From the NCBI GenBank assembly GCA_018902755.1, contig JAHIQI010000030.1, positions 62,001 to 126,000 on the forward strand: a stretch of 64,000 bases of DNA, given 5' to 3'. Positions 44,331 to 52,251 of this stretch are shown in pieces. Every line of letters begins with the position of its first letter. Position 1 is the first letter of the stretch. Position numbers and translations under genes: made by a program. A model generated the notes under the pieces. That model was not told the DNA's origin. It saw only the letters and a program-made list of their open reading frames with translations, and did not search any database. This DNA comes from Pseudomonadota bacterium. Its GTDB lineage: Bacteria; Desulfobacterota; Desulfarculia; Desulfarculales; Desulfarculaceae.

Positions 44331-44774
44331 ATGGACTACCGCCACATGACCGCGCCCTGCGGCCTGGACTGCTTCAACTGCTTCTTCTACCTGGCCACCC
44401 AGGGTGATCCCGAATCCCTGCGAATCACCAAAACCTATCACGAGACCATGGGAGTGCCCGAGGAGATCATGCGCTGTAACGGCTGCCGGGCCCATGAGGG
44501 GCAGCCGCCCATGCACGCGGTGTCCATGGACCGGGAGGGCCCCTGCCCGGCCTATGGTTGCAGCACTGAAAAGGGCCTGTACTTCTGCTGTGACTGCGAT
44601 GATTTCCCCTGCGACCATCTGCATCCCTATGCCGACCGGGCCGACAAGGTGCCTCACAACACCAAGGTGTTCAACCTGTGCCTGATCAAAAGGATGGGCC
44701 TGGAGAAGTGGGCCCAGGAAAAGGCGGGCCAGGTACGCCAGACCTACTTCTACAAATGGTGGACCCTGACCTGA
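44331..44774 (+). CDS. DUF3795 Cys-rich protein
   Basis: Small protein of 147 residues with the DUF3795 pattern. APCGLDCFNCFFYLAT is at the start, then MRCNGCRAHEG, CPAYGCSTEKGLYFCCDCDDFPCDHL. It has twelve Cys, many in CxxC pairs, so zinc or Fe-S binding is likely. DUF3795 proteins are common in anaerobes and have no known function. ATG 44331 follows CCGGAGATC. It is convergent with the SMR transporter gene, with nine bases between them. Confidence 0.85.
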   Translation: MDYRHMTAPCGLDCFNCFFYLATQGDPESLRITKTYHETMGVPEEIMRCNGCRAHEGQPPMHAVSMDREGPCPAYGCSTEKGLYFCCDCDDFPCDHLHPYADRADKVPHNTKVFNLCLIKRMGLEKWAQEKAGQVRQTYFYKWWTLT

Positions 44775-44783
44775 GCCTGAGGC

Positions 44784-45107
44784 TCAGCCGCTTTGGCTGG
44801 TGAGCTTTAGCCCCACTATGCCCGCAAGGATCAGAGCCAGGAAGAAAAGGCGGGCCGGGTTGTGGGGCTCACCGAAGATCAGGATGCCCATAACCGCCGT
44901 GCCCGCCGCGCCGATTCCGGTCCACACCGCGTAGCCGGTGCCCACCGGCAGGCTTCTGAGGGCCCAAGCCAACAAGCCGACGCTCACCGCCATGGCCCCC
45001 AAAGACAGGGCGCCCATGCCCAGGCGGGTGAAGCCGTCCGAGGCCTTCATGGCCAAGGCCCACACCACCTCGAATATTCCGGCCACGCACAACAACAACC
45101 AGGGCAC
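44784..45107 (-). CDS. SMR-family transporter (Gdx/SugE type)
   Basis: Four-helix small multidrug-resistance exporter, 107 residues, the normal family length. The essential Glu is Glu13 in CVAGIFEVVWALAMK. PVGTGYAVWTGIGAAGTAVMGILIFGE is the signature of the Gdx (guanidinium exporter, formerly SugE) branch, rather than the EmrE branch. GTG 45107 lies five bases after GGGAGG; a longer frame from 45149 lacks a ribosome site. I looked for a guanidine riboswitch upstream and saw none. Confidence 0.88.
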   Translation of the reverse strand: MPWLLLCVAGIFEVVWALAMKASDGFTRLGMGALSLGAMAVSVGLLAWALRSLPVGTGYAVWTGIGAAGTAVMGILIFGEPHNPARLFFLALILAGIVGLKLTSQSG

Positions 45108-45337
45108 GGCTACCTCCCTTTTTGGTGAATCGTCAGGGCTTTCGGCCAAAGCCTACCCCATGGCGGCCCGCAAACCCAGGGCCCCGTCCCGCCGGCAGCG
45201 GAAACATATTAATTACCCTTTAAATTTTTTTTATTGTTTTACATTAAAATTTAGTTGACATAGTTGATAATGCGCGGCATCATTCACCCCATGATCCTGC
45301 CTCGGAAAAATAAAACGCAACCTCAAGGAGCCGAGAG

Positions 45338-45868
45338 ATGGACCCCCAAGTTGAGCGCATAGCCAAGGTGAGCGCCCGCCTGCGCCTGGTTTCCACCCTG
45401 CTGATGTTCGCCATCCCCGTGGTGCTGGCCCTGGTCTGGGCCTTTATGGAAAACCTGCCGTTCAACACCCGCCTGCCGGTCAAGGTGGACGCCAGCCTGC
45501 CCCTGATCTCGCGCATCCTGGCTTTCCTGGCCAGCATGATCCCCGGCGGGGTGGCCATCTACGCCCTGTCGCGTTTGCGGCGGCTGTTCGACCTCTACGC
45601 CCACGGGGTCATCTTCCGGGAGGCCAACGTGGAGTGCTTCCGCCAGTTGGGCTGGTCGCTGTTCGCCTGGGCCGGGGCCAGCTTTCTGTTCAACACCCTG
45701 GCCGGATTCATCCTGACCTTCCACTGGAAGCCGGGCACCCGCCTTTTGGTCCTCAGCCTGGATAGCCAGGACATCATGGCCGTGTTCTCGGGCCTGGTGG
45801 TCATCACCGTGGCCTGGGTGATGGACCAGGGGCGCAAGTTGAACGAAGAACAACAGCTTTTCGTCTAG
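45338..45868 (+). CDS. DUF2975 membrane protein
   Basis: Membrane protein of 176 residues with four helices and the DUF2975 pattern. LISRILAFLASMIPGGVAIYALSRLRRLFDLYAHGVIF is the conserved centre, where the Gly-rich loop and YALxxLxxLFxxYxxGxxF lie. Such genes almost always precede a small Cro/CI-type regulator, as here. ATG 45338 follows AAGGAGCC. The role is unknown; some pairs are thought to act as membrane-tethered regulation modules. The region upstream (45185-45320) is AT-rich and has TTGACA at 45255-45260 without a matching -10. Confidence 0.87.
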   Translation: MDPQVERIAKVSARLRLVSTLLMFAIPVVLALVWAFMENLPFNTRLPVKVDASLPLISRILAFLASMIPGGVAIYALSRLRRLFDLYAHGVIFREANVECFRQLGWSLFAWAGASFLFNTLAGFILTFHWKPGTRLLVLSLDSQDIMAVFSGLVVITVAWVMDQGRKLNEEQQLFV

Positions 45869-45880
45869 GAGGGCATAGCA

Positions 45881-46096
45881 ATGATCGTAGTCAACCTGGA
45901 CGTGATGCTGGCCAAGCGCAAGGTGAAGTCCAAGGACCTGGCCCAGGCGGTGGGCATCACCGAGCAGAACATATCCCTGATCAAGACCGGCAAGATCAAG
46001 GGCCTGCGCCTGGCCACCCTGGACGCCATCTGCCGTTTTCTGGAGTGCCAGCCGGGGGATATTCTGGAGTATCGGGCGGAGGAAGGCGGCGGGTAG
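45881..46096 (+). CDS. YozG-type Cro/CI helix-turn-helix regulator
   Basis: Single-domain DNA-binding protein of 71 residues. The helix-turn-helix is SKDLAQAVGITEQNISLIKTGKIKGLRLATLDAIC, and the ending CRFLECQPGDILEYR is the classic Xre-like closing. ATG 45881 follows AGGAGGG, 12 bases after the DUF2975 stop. It probably autoregulates the pair. Confidence 0.92.
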   Translation: MIVVNLDVMLAKRKVKSKDLAQAVGITEQNISLIKTGKIKGLRLATLDAICRFLECQPGDILEYRAEEGGG

Positions 46097-46105
46097 TGCC
46101 CGAGC

Positions 46106-46735
46106 CTAGCGCAGGGCCGCAGCCAGGGCGTTCCTGGTGCGGTTGGCCACCGCATGCACCGTGGTGCCAGCGATGGTGCTCAAGCGCCCGCGCCACCACT
46201 GCACGGCCTGCTCCAGGGCGGTAAGGGCCGCGGCGCTATCTTCCTTCTCGGCGGCGCGAAAGGCATTCTCAACTCGCTGGATGAACTCCAGGGCGCCCTT
46301 GTGGGCGGCTTTACCCAAGTCGTTGCCTCCAGCCAGTTGACGAGCCAAATCCTGATCCTCCCAGGACCGCAAATCCAGGGAGCCCGCCTGACCGGTCAGG
46401 CCGCCCAGGGTCAGGGTTTCCAAAAGCTGGTTGGTTTCGTAGCTCACCATTTTGAGCAGCATTGCCTGGGCACTTTGTACCTGCGCTTCGACCACAGACG
46501 TAACTATTTCGGTTATGCCCGCCTTCACCGCCTCCCAATAGGCGGCGTTGTCCCTGGACAAGCCATACTCAGCCAACAAGGGCCGCAGCTTGTGCGAGGC
46601 CGCATCGGCCGCATTGCAAAGCAGGCCGGTGACGCGGGGCTCCCAGCGCTCCCGAAAACGAAAAGTCTGTTGCGCCAGCCCTTCCTGCATCATCAAATCG
46701 AAGTAAGCCGCTATGCTCCTGGCCGCCGGTTCCAT
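46106..46735 (-). CDS. Uncharacterised helical protein downstream of the five-copy array
   Basis: Protein of 209 residues without a recognised family. It is almost entirely helical by composition, starts EPAARSIAAYFDLMMQEGLAQQTFRFRERW, and has amphipathic runs such as TSVVEAQVQSAQAMLLKMVSYETNQLLETL. There is no signal peptide or membrane helix. ATG 46735 follows CAGGAGG. It lies 78 bases after the last of the five membrane-protein genes on the same strand and may be in their operon. It is convergent with the YozG-type regulator. Confidence 0.65.
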   Translation of the reverse strand: MEPAARSIAAYFDLMMQEGLAQQTFRFRERWEPRVTGLLCNAADAASHKLRPLLAEYGLSRDNAAYWEAVKAGITEIVTSVVEAQVQSAQAMLLKMVSYETNQLLETLTLGGLTGQAGSLDLRSWEDQDLARQLAGGNDLGKAAHKGALEFIQRVENAFRAAEKEDSAAALTALEQAVQWWRGRLSTIAGTTVHAVANRTRNALAAALR

Positions 46736-46813
46736 GATTGTCCTCCTGGTTGCCCAGCGTTAGTTGTTTGGGTCGAGGTTTTGGATCACCTCTCGCGGCC
46801 CGGTCGCTTGGCG

Positions 46814-47077
46814 CTAAAGTCCCTTCAAGGCCAAAGGCAGGAACAGAACCCACATCACGAAGGCCAGCGGGAAGGAGAGCCAAACCCAGCAAAGTTTCAG
46901 GGGTCTTCTGGTGCTGAAAACGTACATGAGGATCACGCAGATGCTCCACGCAAGGGGAGCTGGCCATACGGCCCAACTAACCCAATGGCCATGCAAACCA
47001 GTGAATCCCGTGACAAAGGTAAACAAGCCTATAGCCCAGGCGGCCAAGCCAAAATATATGTCAAGGTTTTTACGCAT
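46814..47077 (-). CDS. Small membrane protein, tandem array member A
   Basis: 87-residue membrane protein opening MRKNLDIYFGLAAWAIGLFT. Three hydrophobic segments are visible: after the start, WPAPLAWSICVILMYVF in the middle, and LSFPLAFVMWVLFLPLAL at the end. The basic link before the last helix is STRRPLKLCWVW. It is the most downstream of five homologous genes and carries more substitutions than B and C. The family is unknown to me; no catalytic motif is evident. Confidence 0.75.
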   Translation of the reverse strand: MRKNLDIYFGLAAWAIGLFTFVTGFTGLHGHWVSWAVWPAPLAWSICVILMYVFSTRRPLKLCWVWLSFPLAFVMWVLFLPLALKGL

Positions 47078-47097
47078 GTGCCCCAGTTGCCATTAGG

Positions 47098-47361
47098 CTA
47101 GCTTTTCCCAAACATCATAATGGCGAACAGCACCCACATGATGAAAGCCAGCGGAAAAGATGGCCAGACCCACCAAAGCTTCAGCGGTCTTCTGTTCCTA
47201 AAAACAAACATCAGAATCACGCACAAAGTCCATAACGTGGGAGCCGGCCAAGAAGCCCAATAAACTGCGTACCCTCCCAAAGAATAGAATCCCGCGCCAA
47301 AGGTGAAAATCCCAACAGCCCAAGCGGCCAAGCCGAAAAGTATGTCTAGGTTTTTGCGCAT
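47098..47361 (-). CDS. Small membrane protein, tandem array member B
   Basis: 87 residues, starting MRKNLDILFGLAAWAVGIFT at the ATG that aligns with the other copies (an in-frame start four codons earlier is ignored). The middle helix is WPAPTLWTLCVILMFVF, the link NRRPLKLWWVW, and the end SFPLAFIMWVLFAIMM. Its DNA is nearly identical to member C across the NRRPLKLWWVW region, so B and C are probably the latest duplication. It lies 20 bases upstream of A. Confidence 0.75.
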   Translation of the reverse strand: MRKNLDILFGLAAWAVGIFTFGAGFYSLGGYAVYWASWPAPTLWTLCVILMFVFRNRRPLKLWWVWPSFPLAFIMWVLFAIMMFGKS

Positions 47362-47379
47362 GGCCCCAGCCACTTTTGC

Positions 47380-47643
47380 CTAAATTCCCTTAAACGCCAA
47401 AGGAACGAACAGAAACCACATCACGAAAGCCAGCGGAAAAGAGGGCCAGACCCACCAAAGCTTCAGCGGTCTTCTGTTCCTGAAAACAAACATGAGAACC
47501 ACGCAGATGGTCCACAAAAGGGGAGCGGGCCAATAAGGCCATTCAACCCAAAAAGCCCCAAATAATGAGAACCCATCCGCCACGGTAAATATGCCTATAG
47601 CCCAGGCGGCCAAGCCAAAATAGATGTCAATGTTTTTACGCAT
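47380..47643 (-). CDS. Small membrane protein, tandem array member C
   Basis: 87 residues, starting MRKNIDIYFGLAAWAIGIFT. The middle helix is WPAPLLWTICVVLMFVF, the link NRRPLKLWWVW, and the tail SFPLAFVMWFLFVPLAF. The start was set at ATG 47643 by alignment with the other copies; an upstream in-frame ATG would overlap member D. It is 18 bases from B. Confidence 0.75.
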   Translation of the reverse strand: MRKNIDIYFGLAAWAIGIFTVADGFSLFGAFWVEWPYWPAPLLWTICVVLMFVFRNRRPLKLWWVWPSFPLAFVMWFLFVPLAFKGI

Positions 47644-47650
47644 GTGCCCC

Positions 47651-47932
47651 TTAGGGTGCGCCGCCACCACGGGACCAAGCGATGAAAATAACGGCAAAAA
47701 TCAACCAGTTCAGGAACGCTAAGGGGAAAGAAAGCCAAACCCACCACAAATTCAGTGGTCTTCTATTTTTTAAAACAAGCATTAAAACCACGCACAAGCT
47801 CCACAGGATGGGAGCAAACCAGTCTCGCCAAGCGAACTCATATTTCCAATAGAAAAAAAATTCAGTGGCAACAGTAAATATGCCTATAGCCCAGGCGACC
47901 AAGCCGAAACAGACGTCCAGATTCTTGCGCAT
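47651..47932 (-). CDS. Small membrane protein, tandem array member D
   Basis: 93 residues, starting MRKNLDVCFGLVAWAIGIFT. It differs from the rest by an aromatic first loop (FFFYWKYEFAWRDWF), a link NRRPLNLWWVW, and a six-residue longer tail ending AWSRGGGAP. The DNA here is visibly less GC-rich than in flanking genes. The stop lies seven bases before member C. Confidence 0.73.
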   Translation of the reverse strand: MRKNLDVCFGLVAWAIGIFTVATEFFFYWKYEFAWRDWFAPILWSLCVVLMLVLKNRRPLNLWWVWLSFPLAFLNWLIFAVIFIAWSRGGGAP

Positions 47933-47954
47933 TATCACCCCGGTCGGCGGCAGG

Positions 47955-48218
47955 CTAAGAGAGTCGCACCGCAATGACGAACAACGTAACAAGCCACAAA
48001 AATGCCAGAGGGAAAGAAGGCCAAACCCACCACAGGGTTTTCAGCCTTCGCTTGCTGACCGAATACATCGCAACCACGCACAAGACCCATAAACACGGCC
48101 CTCCCCACAGCTCCCAATGGAACCAAATTCTCCCAAGGGGAAAGAACGACGCTATGGCGGTCGATATGCCCACCAGCCAGGCGGCTAGGCCGAAATAGAT
48201 GTCCAGGTTTTTGCGCAT
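47955..48218 (-). CDS. Small membrane protein, tandem array member E (first in transcription order)
   Basis: 87 residues, starting MRKNLDIYFGLAAWLVGIST. Its middle helix (CLWVLCVVAMYSV) and link (KRRLKTLWWVW) are the most divergent of the five, and the tail is SFPLAFLWLVTLFVIAV. ATG 48218 follows GGGGGATAC. It heads the array; no strong promoter is recognisable upstream. A terminator of the preceding operon lies 70 bases upstream. Confidence 0.75.
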   Translation of the reverse strand: MRKNLDIYFGLAAWLVGISTAIASFFPLGRIWFHWELWGGPCLWVLCVVAMYSVSKRRLKTLWWVWPSFPLAFLWLVTLFVIAVRLS

Positions 48219-48288
48219 GTATCCCCCCACGCGAAACGTCCCCTTCAACTTTTAGCACACTCACGACCCAGGGATAAGGCGCAAAAAA

Positions 48289-48310
48289 GGGCCCCCCTTA
48301 CGGGAGGCCC
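48289..48310 (-). terminator. Second terminator-like hairpin downstream of the molybdenum hydroxylase operon
   Basis: GGGCCCCCC (48289-48297 region) pairs with GGGAGGCCC over 9 bp with one mismatch around TTAC. On the minus strand it is followed by CCCTTTTTTG. It is nearly identical to the hairpin at 48470-48497, and the two bracket repeat copy 3. Confidence 0.6.
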
Positions 48311-48340
48311 TCTCTAAATCTAGTAAGAATCGCTTCTAAG

Positions 48341-48465
48341 CCGTGCCGTCCAGCGGTGTGCTAGGCAAGGCGCGGGTAAGCGAGTTCCGCAGGCGTATGT
48401 GCCAATACGCCGAGGAAACGAGCGCCGCCCACAACGCGGCATAGCCGCCGCTGGCGGCGCGGCCC
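48341..48465 (+). repeat. Dispersed intergenic repeat, copy 3 (diverged)
   Basis: It has the same ordered landmarks as copies 1 and 2: GCCGTGCCGTCCAGC, GGCAAGGCG, the hairpin GGCGTATGTGCCAATACGCC, CGAGGAAACGAGCGC, CAACGCGGCATAGCCGCCG and GCTGGCGGCGCGGC. It is the most diverged copy. It lies between two near-identical terminator hairpins. Confidence 0.65.
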
Positions 48466-48469
48466 CGAC

Positions 48470-48497
48470 AAAAAAGGGCCTCCCTTACGGGAGGCCC
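48470..48497 (-). terminator. Terminator of the molybdenum hydroxylase operon
   Basis: GGGCCTCCC (48476-48484) and GGGAGGCCC (48489-48497) pair perfectly over 9 bp around TTAC. On the minus strand the stem is followed by a run of six T. It lies 24 bases after the stop of the large-subunit gene. Confidence 0.85.
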
Positions 48498-48520
48498 TTG
48501 CTGCCTTAGCGTATCGGCAG

Positions 48521-50797
48521 TTACTTTATTTTATTCAGGGCCCTGAGCACCTTCTCCGGAGTGATGGGGGTCTCCATGCAGCGGTAGCCGGTGGCCTGGT
48601 GCACCGCGTGGGTGATGGCCGGGGCGGTGGGAATGGCCAGGCCTTCGCCCGCCTCCTTGGCCCCGTAGGGACCTTCGGGCTCGTAGGTGTACACGTCGGC
48701 CGACTCGCCGGGAGGCATGTCCTCGGCGGTGGGCATCTTGTAGTCCAGGAAGGTGGTGTTCAGGGTGCGGCCCTTGTCGTCCATGATGAGGTTTTCCATG
48801 AGCGCGTAGCCCAGACCCATCTGGATGGCCCCTTCGAGCTGGCCTTCCACGGCCATCTTGTTGATGGGCATGCCGCAGTCGTGGGCGGTGTACATCTTCT
48901 CCACCTTGATGAGCCCGGTGCCGGTGTCCACGTCCACCTCGGCCACCTGCGCGCCAAAGGAAAAGGCCGGGCTCACCAGGCCCTTGTTGCGCGGGGTGTA
49001 GAAACCCCGGGCGGTGAGCGGCTCGCCCCGGCGGCCCCTAAGGGCCTTGTACACGCACTCGCCGAAGGTGAGGCCCTTCTTGGGGTTGGCCTTGACGAAC
49101 ACCCGGCCGTCCTCGAAGCCGATGTCGTGGATCTGGTTGAGGTCCATCTCCTCGAACAGCACCGGGATGAGCATTTCCTTGATCTTGCGGGCCGCGTCGA
49201 TCACCGCGTTGCCGTTCATCAGGGTGACCCGGCTGCCCCAGGTGCCCAGGTCGGCCTTGGGGGTGGTGGCGGTGTCCATGGCGATGAGCCGGATGTTCTC
49301 GATGGGTATGCCCAGCTCGGCGGCCAGGATCTGGCGCATGGCCGTGTCCGGCCCCTGGCCGATGTCGCAGGCCATGGTGGCCAGCTGGGCGGTGCCGTCC
49401 TCGTAGACCGAGACCTCGGCCGCGCTGAAGTTGTACTTGGTGTTGAACCAGTTGAACACCCCGCCGCTGATGAAGCTGAAGCAGCCTATGCCCAGGCCCT
49501 TGCCAGGCTTGGGGTCCTTGCGCTTGGCGTCCCACCCGCTTATCTCGCGCACCTTTTCCAGGCACTCCTTGAAGCCGCAGGAGCTTATGGTGGCCACGTC
49601 GGGGATCACGTCGCCGGTCTGCATGGCGTTTTTGATGCGCAGGTCGATGGGGTCGATGCCCAGGTCGTCGGCGGCCATGTTCATCTGGGTCTCGGCCACG
49701 AAGGCGGCCTGGGGCGCGCCGAAGCCGCGCATGGCGCTGGCCGGGGGCTTGTTGGTGTACACGTGGCGGCCGAAGTAGCGGTAGGCCGGGTAGTTGTAGA
49801 GCATGTTGCCGAAGGTGCCGCACAGGAAGGTGGCCGTGGGGCCCATGGCGTTGTAGGCCCCGCCGTCCAGCATCACCTGGAAGTCCTTGGCCAGAAGCTT
49901 GCCGTCCTTCGTAAAGCCCACCTTGGAGTAGATGCTCATGGGGTGGCGGCGGCGGCCGAAAGCCAGCTCGTCGGCCCGGGTCAGGGTGAACTTCACCGGG
50001 CGGCCGGTGCGCATGGCCATGAAGGAGGCGCAGAATTCCCAGGGCCTAAGCTCCATCTTGCCGCCGAAGCCGCCGCCCACCTGCACCTTCATCACCCGCA
50101 CGTTATTCTCGGGCAGGCCCAGGGTGGAGGCCAGCAGGCACTGCACGATGTAGGGGGTCTGGGTGGAGGTCCACAGGGTGACCCGGTTGGCCTCCTCGCT
50201 GTGGGCCACGCAGGAGCAGGGCTCCAGGTAGGCGTGCTGCACCGGGTGCACCTTGAAAGTGTCTTCCCGGATGTAATCGGCCTTGGCGAACATCTCCTCC
50301 AGGTCGCCGTAGTCGATCTTGCGCACCAGGCTGACGTTGCCCTTGGATTCGTCGTGGATCAGCCCCGCGCCCTCGGCGGTGGCCTCCTCCACGCTCAGGA
50401 TCAGGGGCAGCTCCTCGTACTCCACCTCGATGAGCTCGATGGCATGTTGGGCGGTGTCCGCGTCGATGGCGCAGACCGCGGCCACCTCGTCGCCCACGAA
50501 GCGCACCTTGTCCACGGCCAGGGCCAGCTCGTCCTGGCTCTGGGGCACCAGGCGCCAGTTGCCGTATTTCACCTGGGGGATGTCCGCCCCGGTGATTACG
50601 TCCTTGACCCCGGGCAGGGCCTTGGCCCGGCTCACGTCGATGCGCTTGATTAGGGCGTGGGCCAGGGGGCTGCGCAGTATCTTGCCGTAGAGCATGGCCG
50701 GCATCTTCAGGTCATCGGCGTACAGGGCCCGGCCGGTCACCTTGGCCGGGGCGTCCATGCGGGGAATGCTCTTGCCGATGATGGCGGGGTTTTTCAC
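48521..50797 (-). CDS. Molybdenum hydroxylase large (molybdopterin-binding) subunit
   Basis: Xanthine dehydrogenase/CO dehydrogenase-family catalytic subunit, 758 residues. The N-terminal domain opens IGKSIPRMDAPAKVTGRALYADDL. GGGFGGKMELRPWEF marks the cofactor-binding domain, and RGFGAPQAAFVAETQMN is the second family block. The catalytic Glu that activates the substrate water is in GAKEAGEG (about Glu718). It would hydroxylate an aromatic, N-heterocyclic or aldehyde substrate at the Mo site. GTG 50797 overlaps the FAD-subunit stop (GTGA). It is the last gene of the S-M-L operon. Confidence 0.92.
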   Translation of the reverse strand: MKNPAIIGKSIPRMDAPAKVTGRALYADDLKMPAMLYGKILRSPLAHALIKRIDVSRAKALPGVKDVITGADIPQVKYGNWRLVPQSQDELALAVDKVRFVGDEVAAVCAIDADTAQHAIELIEVEYEELPLILSVEEATAEGAGLIHDESKGNVSLVRKIDYGDLEEMFAKADYIREDTFKVHPVQHAYLEPCSCVAHSEEANRVTLWTSTQTPYIVQCLLASTLGLPENNVRVMKVQVGGGFGGKMELRPWEFCASFMAMRTGRPVKFTLTRADELAFGRRRHPMSIYSKVGFTKDGKLLAKDFQVMLDGGAYNAMGPTATFLCGTFGNMLYNYPAYRYFGRHVYTNKPPASAMRGFGAPQAAFVAETQMNMAADDLGIDPIDLRIKNAMQTGDVIPDVATISSCGFKECLEKVREISGWDAKRKDPKPGKGLGIGCFSFISGGVFNWFNTKYNFSAAEVSVYEDGTAQLATMACDIGQGPDTAMRQILAAELGIPIENIRLIAMDTATTPKADLGTWGSRVTLMNGNAVIDAARKIKEMLIPVLFEEMDLNQIHDIGFEDGRVFVKANPKKGLTFGECVYKALRGRRGEPLTARGFYTPRNKGLVSPAFSFGAQVAEVDVDTGTGLIKVEKMYTAHDCGMPINKMAVEGQLEGAIQMGLGYALMENLIMDDKGRTLNTTFLDYKMPTAEDMPPGESADVYTYEPEGPYGAKEAGEGLAIPTAPAITHAVHQATGYRCMETPITPEKVLRALNKIK

Positions 50798-51678
50798 GGC
50801 GTACCTCCTTTGGCCATGTCCAGGCTCTGGGTCAGCACCCGCTGGGCCAGCACCTGCACCATCGCCCGGCGGTAGGCGGCGGTGGCCCTGAGGTCGTCTA
50901 TGGGGCGGCTGGCGCGCACGCAGGCCGCGGCGGCCTGAGCGATCAGCTTTTCATCCGGGGTCTGGCCTTCCAGAATCTGCTCGGCCTCGGGGCAGCGCAG
51001 GGGGGTGGGGGCCACCGAGCCCAGGGCCAAGCGGCAGCGGATGACCTTGCCCTCCAGGTCCAGGTTCAAAAAGCCGGCCACGCCCACCGCGGCGATGTCC
51101 ACCTTGGAGCGAGCGCTGAGGCGCAGGTAGCAGGAGCCGGAGCGGGGCGAAACGTCGGGCACCCGGATGGCTTCGACCATCTCGCCGGGCTCCAGCACGG
51201 TTAGGCCGGGGCCGGTGAAGAAGTCCACCAGCTTTATCTGGCGGCGGCCACCCCGCTCCACGGCCACCAGGGAGGCGCCGTAGGCCAGCAGAGGCGCGGC
51301 GGTGTCCGCCGAGGGCGCGGCGTTGACCAGGTTGCCGGCCACGGTGCCCATGTTGCGGATCTGCACGGTGGCCATCACCGAACAGGCGTGGGCCAGGCCG
51401 GGGTACAGGCGGCGCACCTCGGCGGTTTTGCCCACCTGGCTGATGCGGGCCGCCCCGCCGATGACCAGGCCGTCGCCTCCGGCGTAGGAGATGGTCTTGA
51501 GCCCGGCTACCCGGTTGAGGCTCACCAGGTGCTCTGGGGTCTGGGCCCCGGCGCGCATCTTGATGAGCAGGTCGGTGCCGCCGCAGAGCAGCTTAACGCT
51601 GGAGCGGTGGCGTCCCAAAAGGTCCAGCACGTCTTCCACGGTCTTGGGCTGGTGCACCTGGAACTCAGGCATGGCCAT
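50794..51678 (-). CDS. Molybdenum hydroxylase FAD-binding (medium) subunit
   Basis: Carries electrons from the 2Fe-2S subunit to FAD; 294 residues. The N-terminal FAD loop is LLCGGTDLLIKMRAG and the second is MATVQIRNMGTVAGNLVNAAPSADTA. The CO-dehydrogenase C-terminal domain follows from about residue 175. It lacks the Cys-rich insert that carries the extra [4Fe-4S] cluster in 4-hydroxybenzoyl-CoA reductase, so that enzyme is unlikely. ATG 51678 follows GGAGGG, and a second ATG two codons later is possible. The large upstream open frame lies inside the 2Fe-2S gene. Confidence 0.92.
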   Translation of the reverse strand: MAMPEFQVHQPKTVEDVLDLLGRHRSSVKLLCGGTDLLIKMRAGAQTPEHLVSLNRVAGLKTISYAGGDGLVIGGAARISQVGKTAEVRRLYPGLAHACSVMATVQIRNMGTVAGNLVNAAPSADTAAPLLAYGASLVAVERGGRRQIKLVDFFTGPGLTVLEPGEMVEAIRVPDVSPRSGSCYLRLSARSKVDIAAVGVAGFLNLDLEGKVIRCRLALGSVAPTPLRCPEAEQILEGQTPDEKLIAQAAAACVRASRPIDDLRATAAYRRAMVQVLAQRVLTQSLDMAKGGTP

Positions 51679-51680
51679 GA

Positions 51681-52172
51681 CTAGCCCTCCTTTGCCGAGG
51701 AGGCCATCTTGCCGGCGGCCGCGCCGATGGCTTCTACGATCTTGTTGTAGCCGGTGCAGCGGCACAGGTTGCCGCTGAGCCCCTGGCGTATCTCTTGTTC
51801 GCTGGGCTTGGGGTTGTTGTCCAGCAGGTGCTTGGCCGACATCACCATGCCCGGGGTGCAGTAGCCGCACTGCACCGCCCCGTGCTGCACAAAGGATTCC
51901 TGGATCGGGTGCAGTTCCTGGGGCGAGGTGGCCAGGCCCTCGATGGTGGTGAGGTCACGCTGGTGGGCTTCCACCGCCAGGGTAAGGCACGAGCTGATGC
52001 TCACGCCGTCCATGATAACGGTGCAGGCGCCGCAGTCGCCCTGGGCGCAGCCGATCTTGGTGCCGGTGAGCCCCAGGTCTTCCCTGAGCACGTCCACCAG
52101 CATCCGGTTGGGTTCGACAGCTACCTCGTAGCGGTCGCCGTTCACTATAAGCTCTATATTCTGCTTGGCCAT
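51681..52172 (-). CDS. Molybdenum hydroxylase [2Fe-2S] (small) subunit
   Basis: Iron-sulfur subunit of 163 residues with two clusters. The N-terminal plant-type cluster uses Cys42, 47, 50 and 62 (GCAQGDCGAC, then SSCLTLA). The C-terminal helical domain has CGYCTPGMVM and LCRCTGYNKIVEAI for the second. It is the first gene of the operon. ATG 52172 follows AGGAGG. A promoter with an abutting palindrome lies about 65-110 bases upstream. Confidence 0.95.
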   Translation of the reverse strand: MAKQNIELIVNGDRYEVAVEPNRMLVDVLREDLGLTGTKIGCAQGDCGACTVIMDGVSISSCLTLAVEAHQRDLTTIEGLATSPQELHPIQESFVQHGAVQCGYCTPGMVMSAKHLLDNNPKPSEQEIRQGLSGNLCRCTGYNKIVEAIGAAAGKMASSAKEG

Positions 52173-52235
52173 TCTCGACCTCCTAGCCCGGAGTTGGGGC
52201 CAAATTTATTGATTTAATGCCGGATAATGCAGGCA

Positions 52236-52251
52236 TTTGCCATATGGCAAA
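52236..52251. promoter_or_regulatory. 16-bp perfect palindrome, candidate operator
   Basis: TTTGCCATATGGCAAA is its own reverse complement and sits directly downstream of a predicted -10 box, over the transcription start of the molybdenum hydroxylase operon. Position suggests repression. The regulator is not identified and none is encoded next to it. Confidence 0.55.

Noticed and set aside
45108..45330. Guanidine riboswitch upstream of the Gdx-type SMR gene
   Set aside because: I looked for the conserved ACGR double hairpins and for the ykkC-I and III motifs and found only unrelated GC-rich hairpins.
48521..52172. 4-hydroxybenzoyl-CoA reductase as identity of the molybdenum hydroxylase
   Set aside because: The FAD subunit lacks the Cys-containing insert that binds the extra [4Fe-4S] cluster in that enzyme, and no benzoyl-CoA pathway genes are adjacent.
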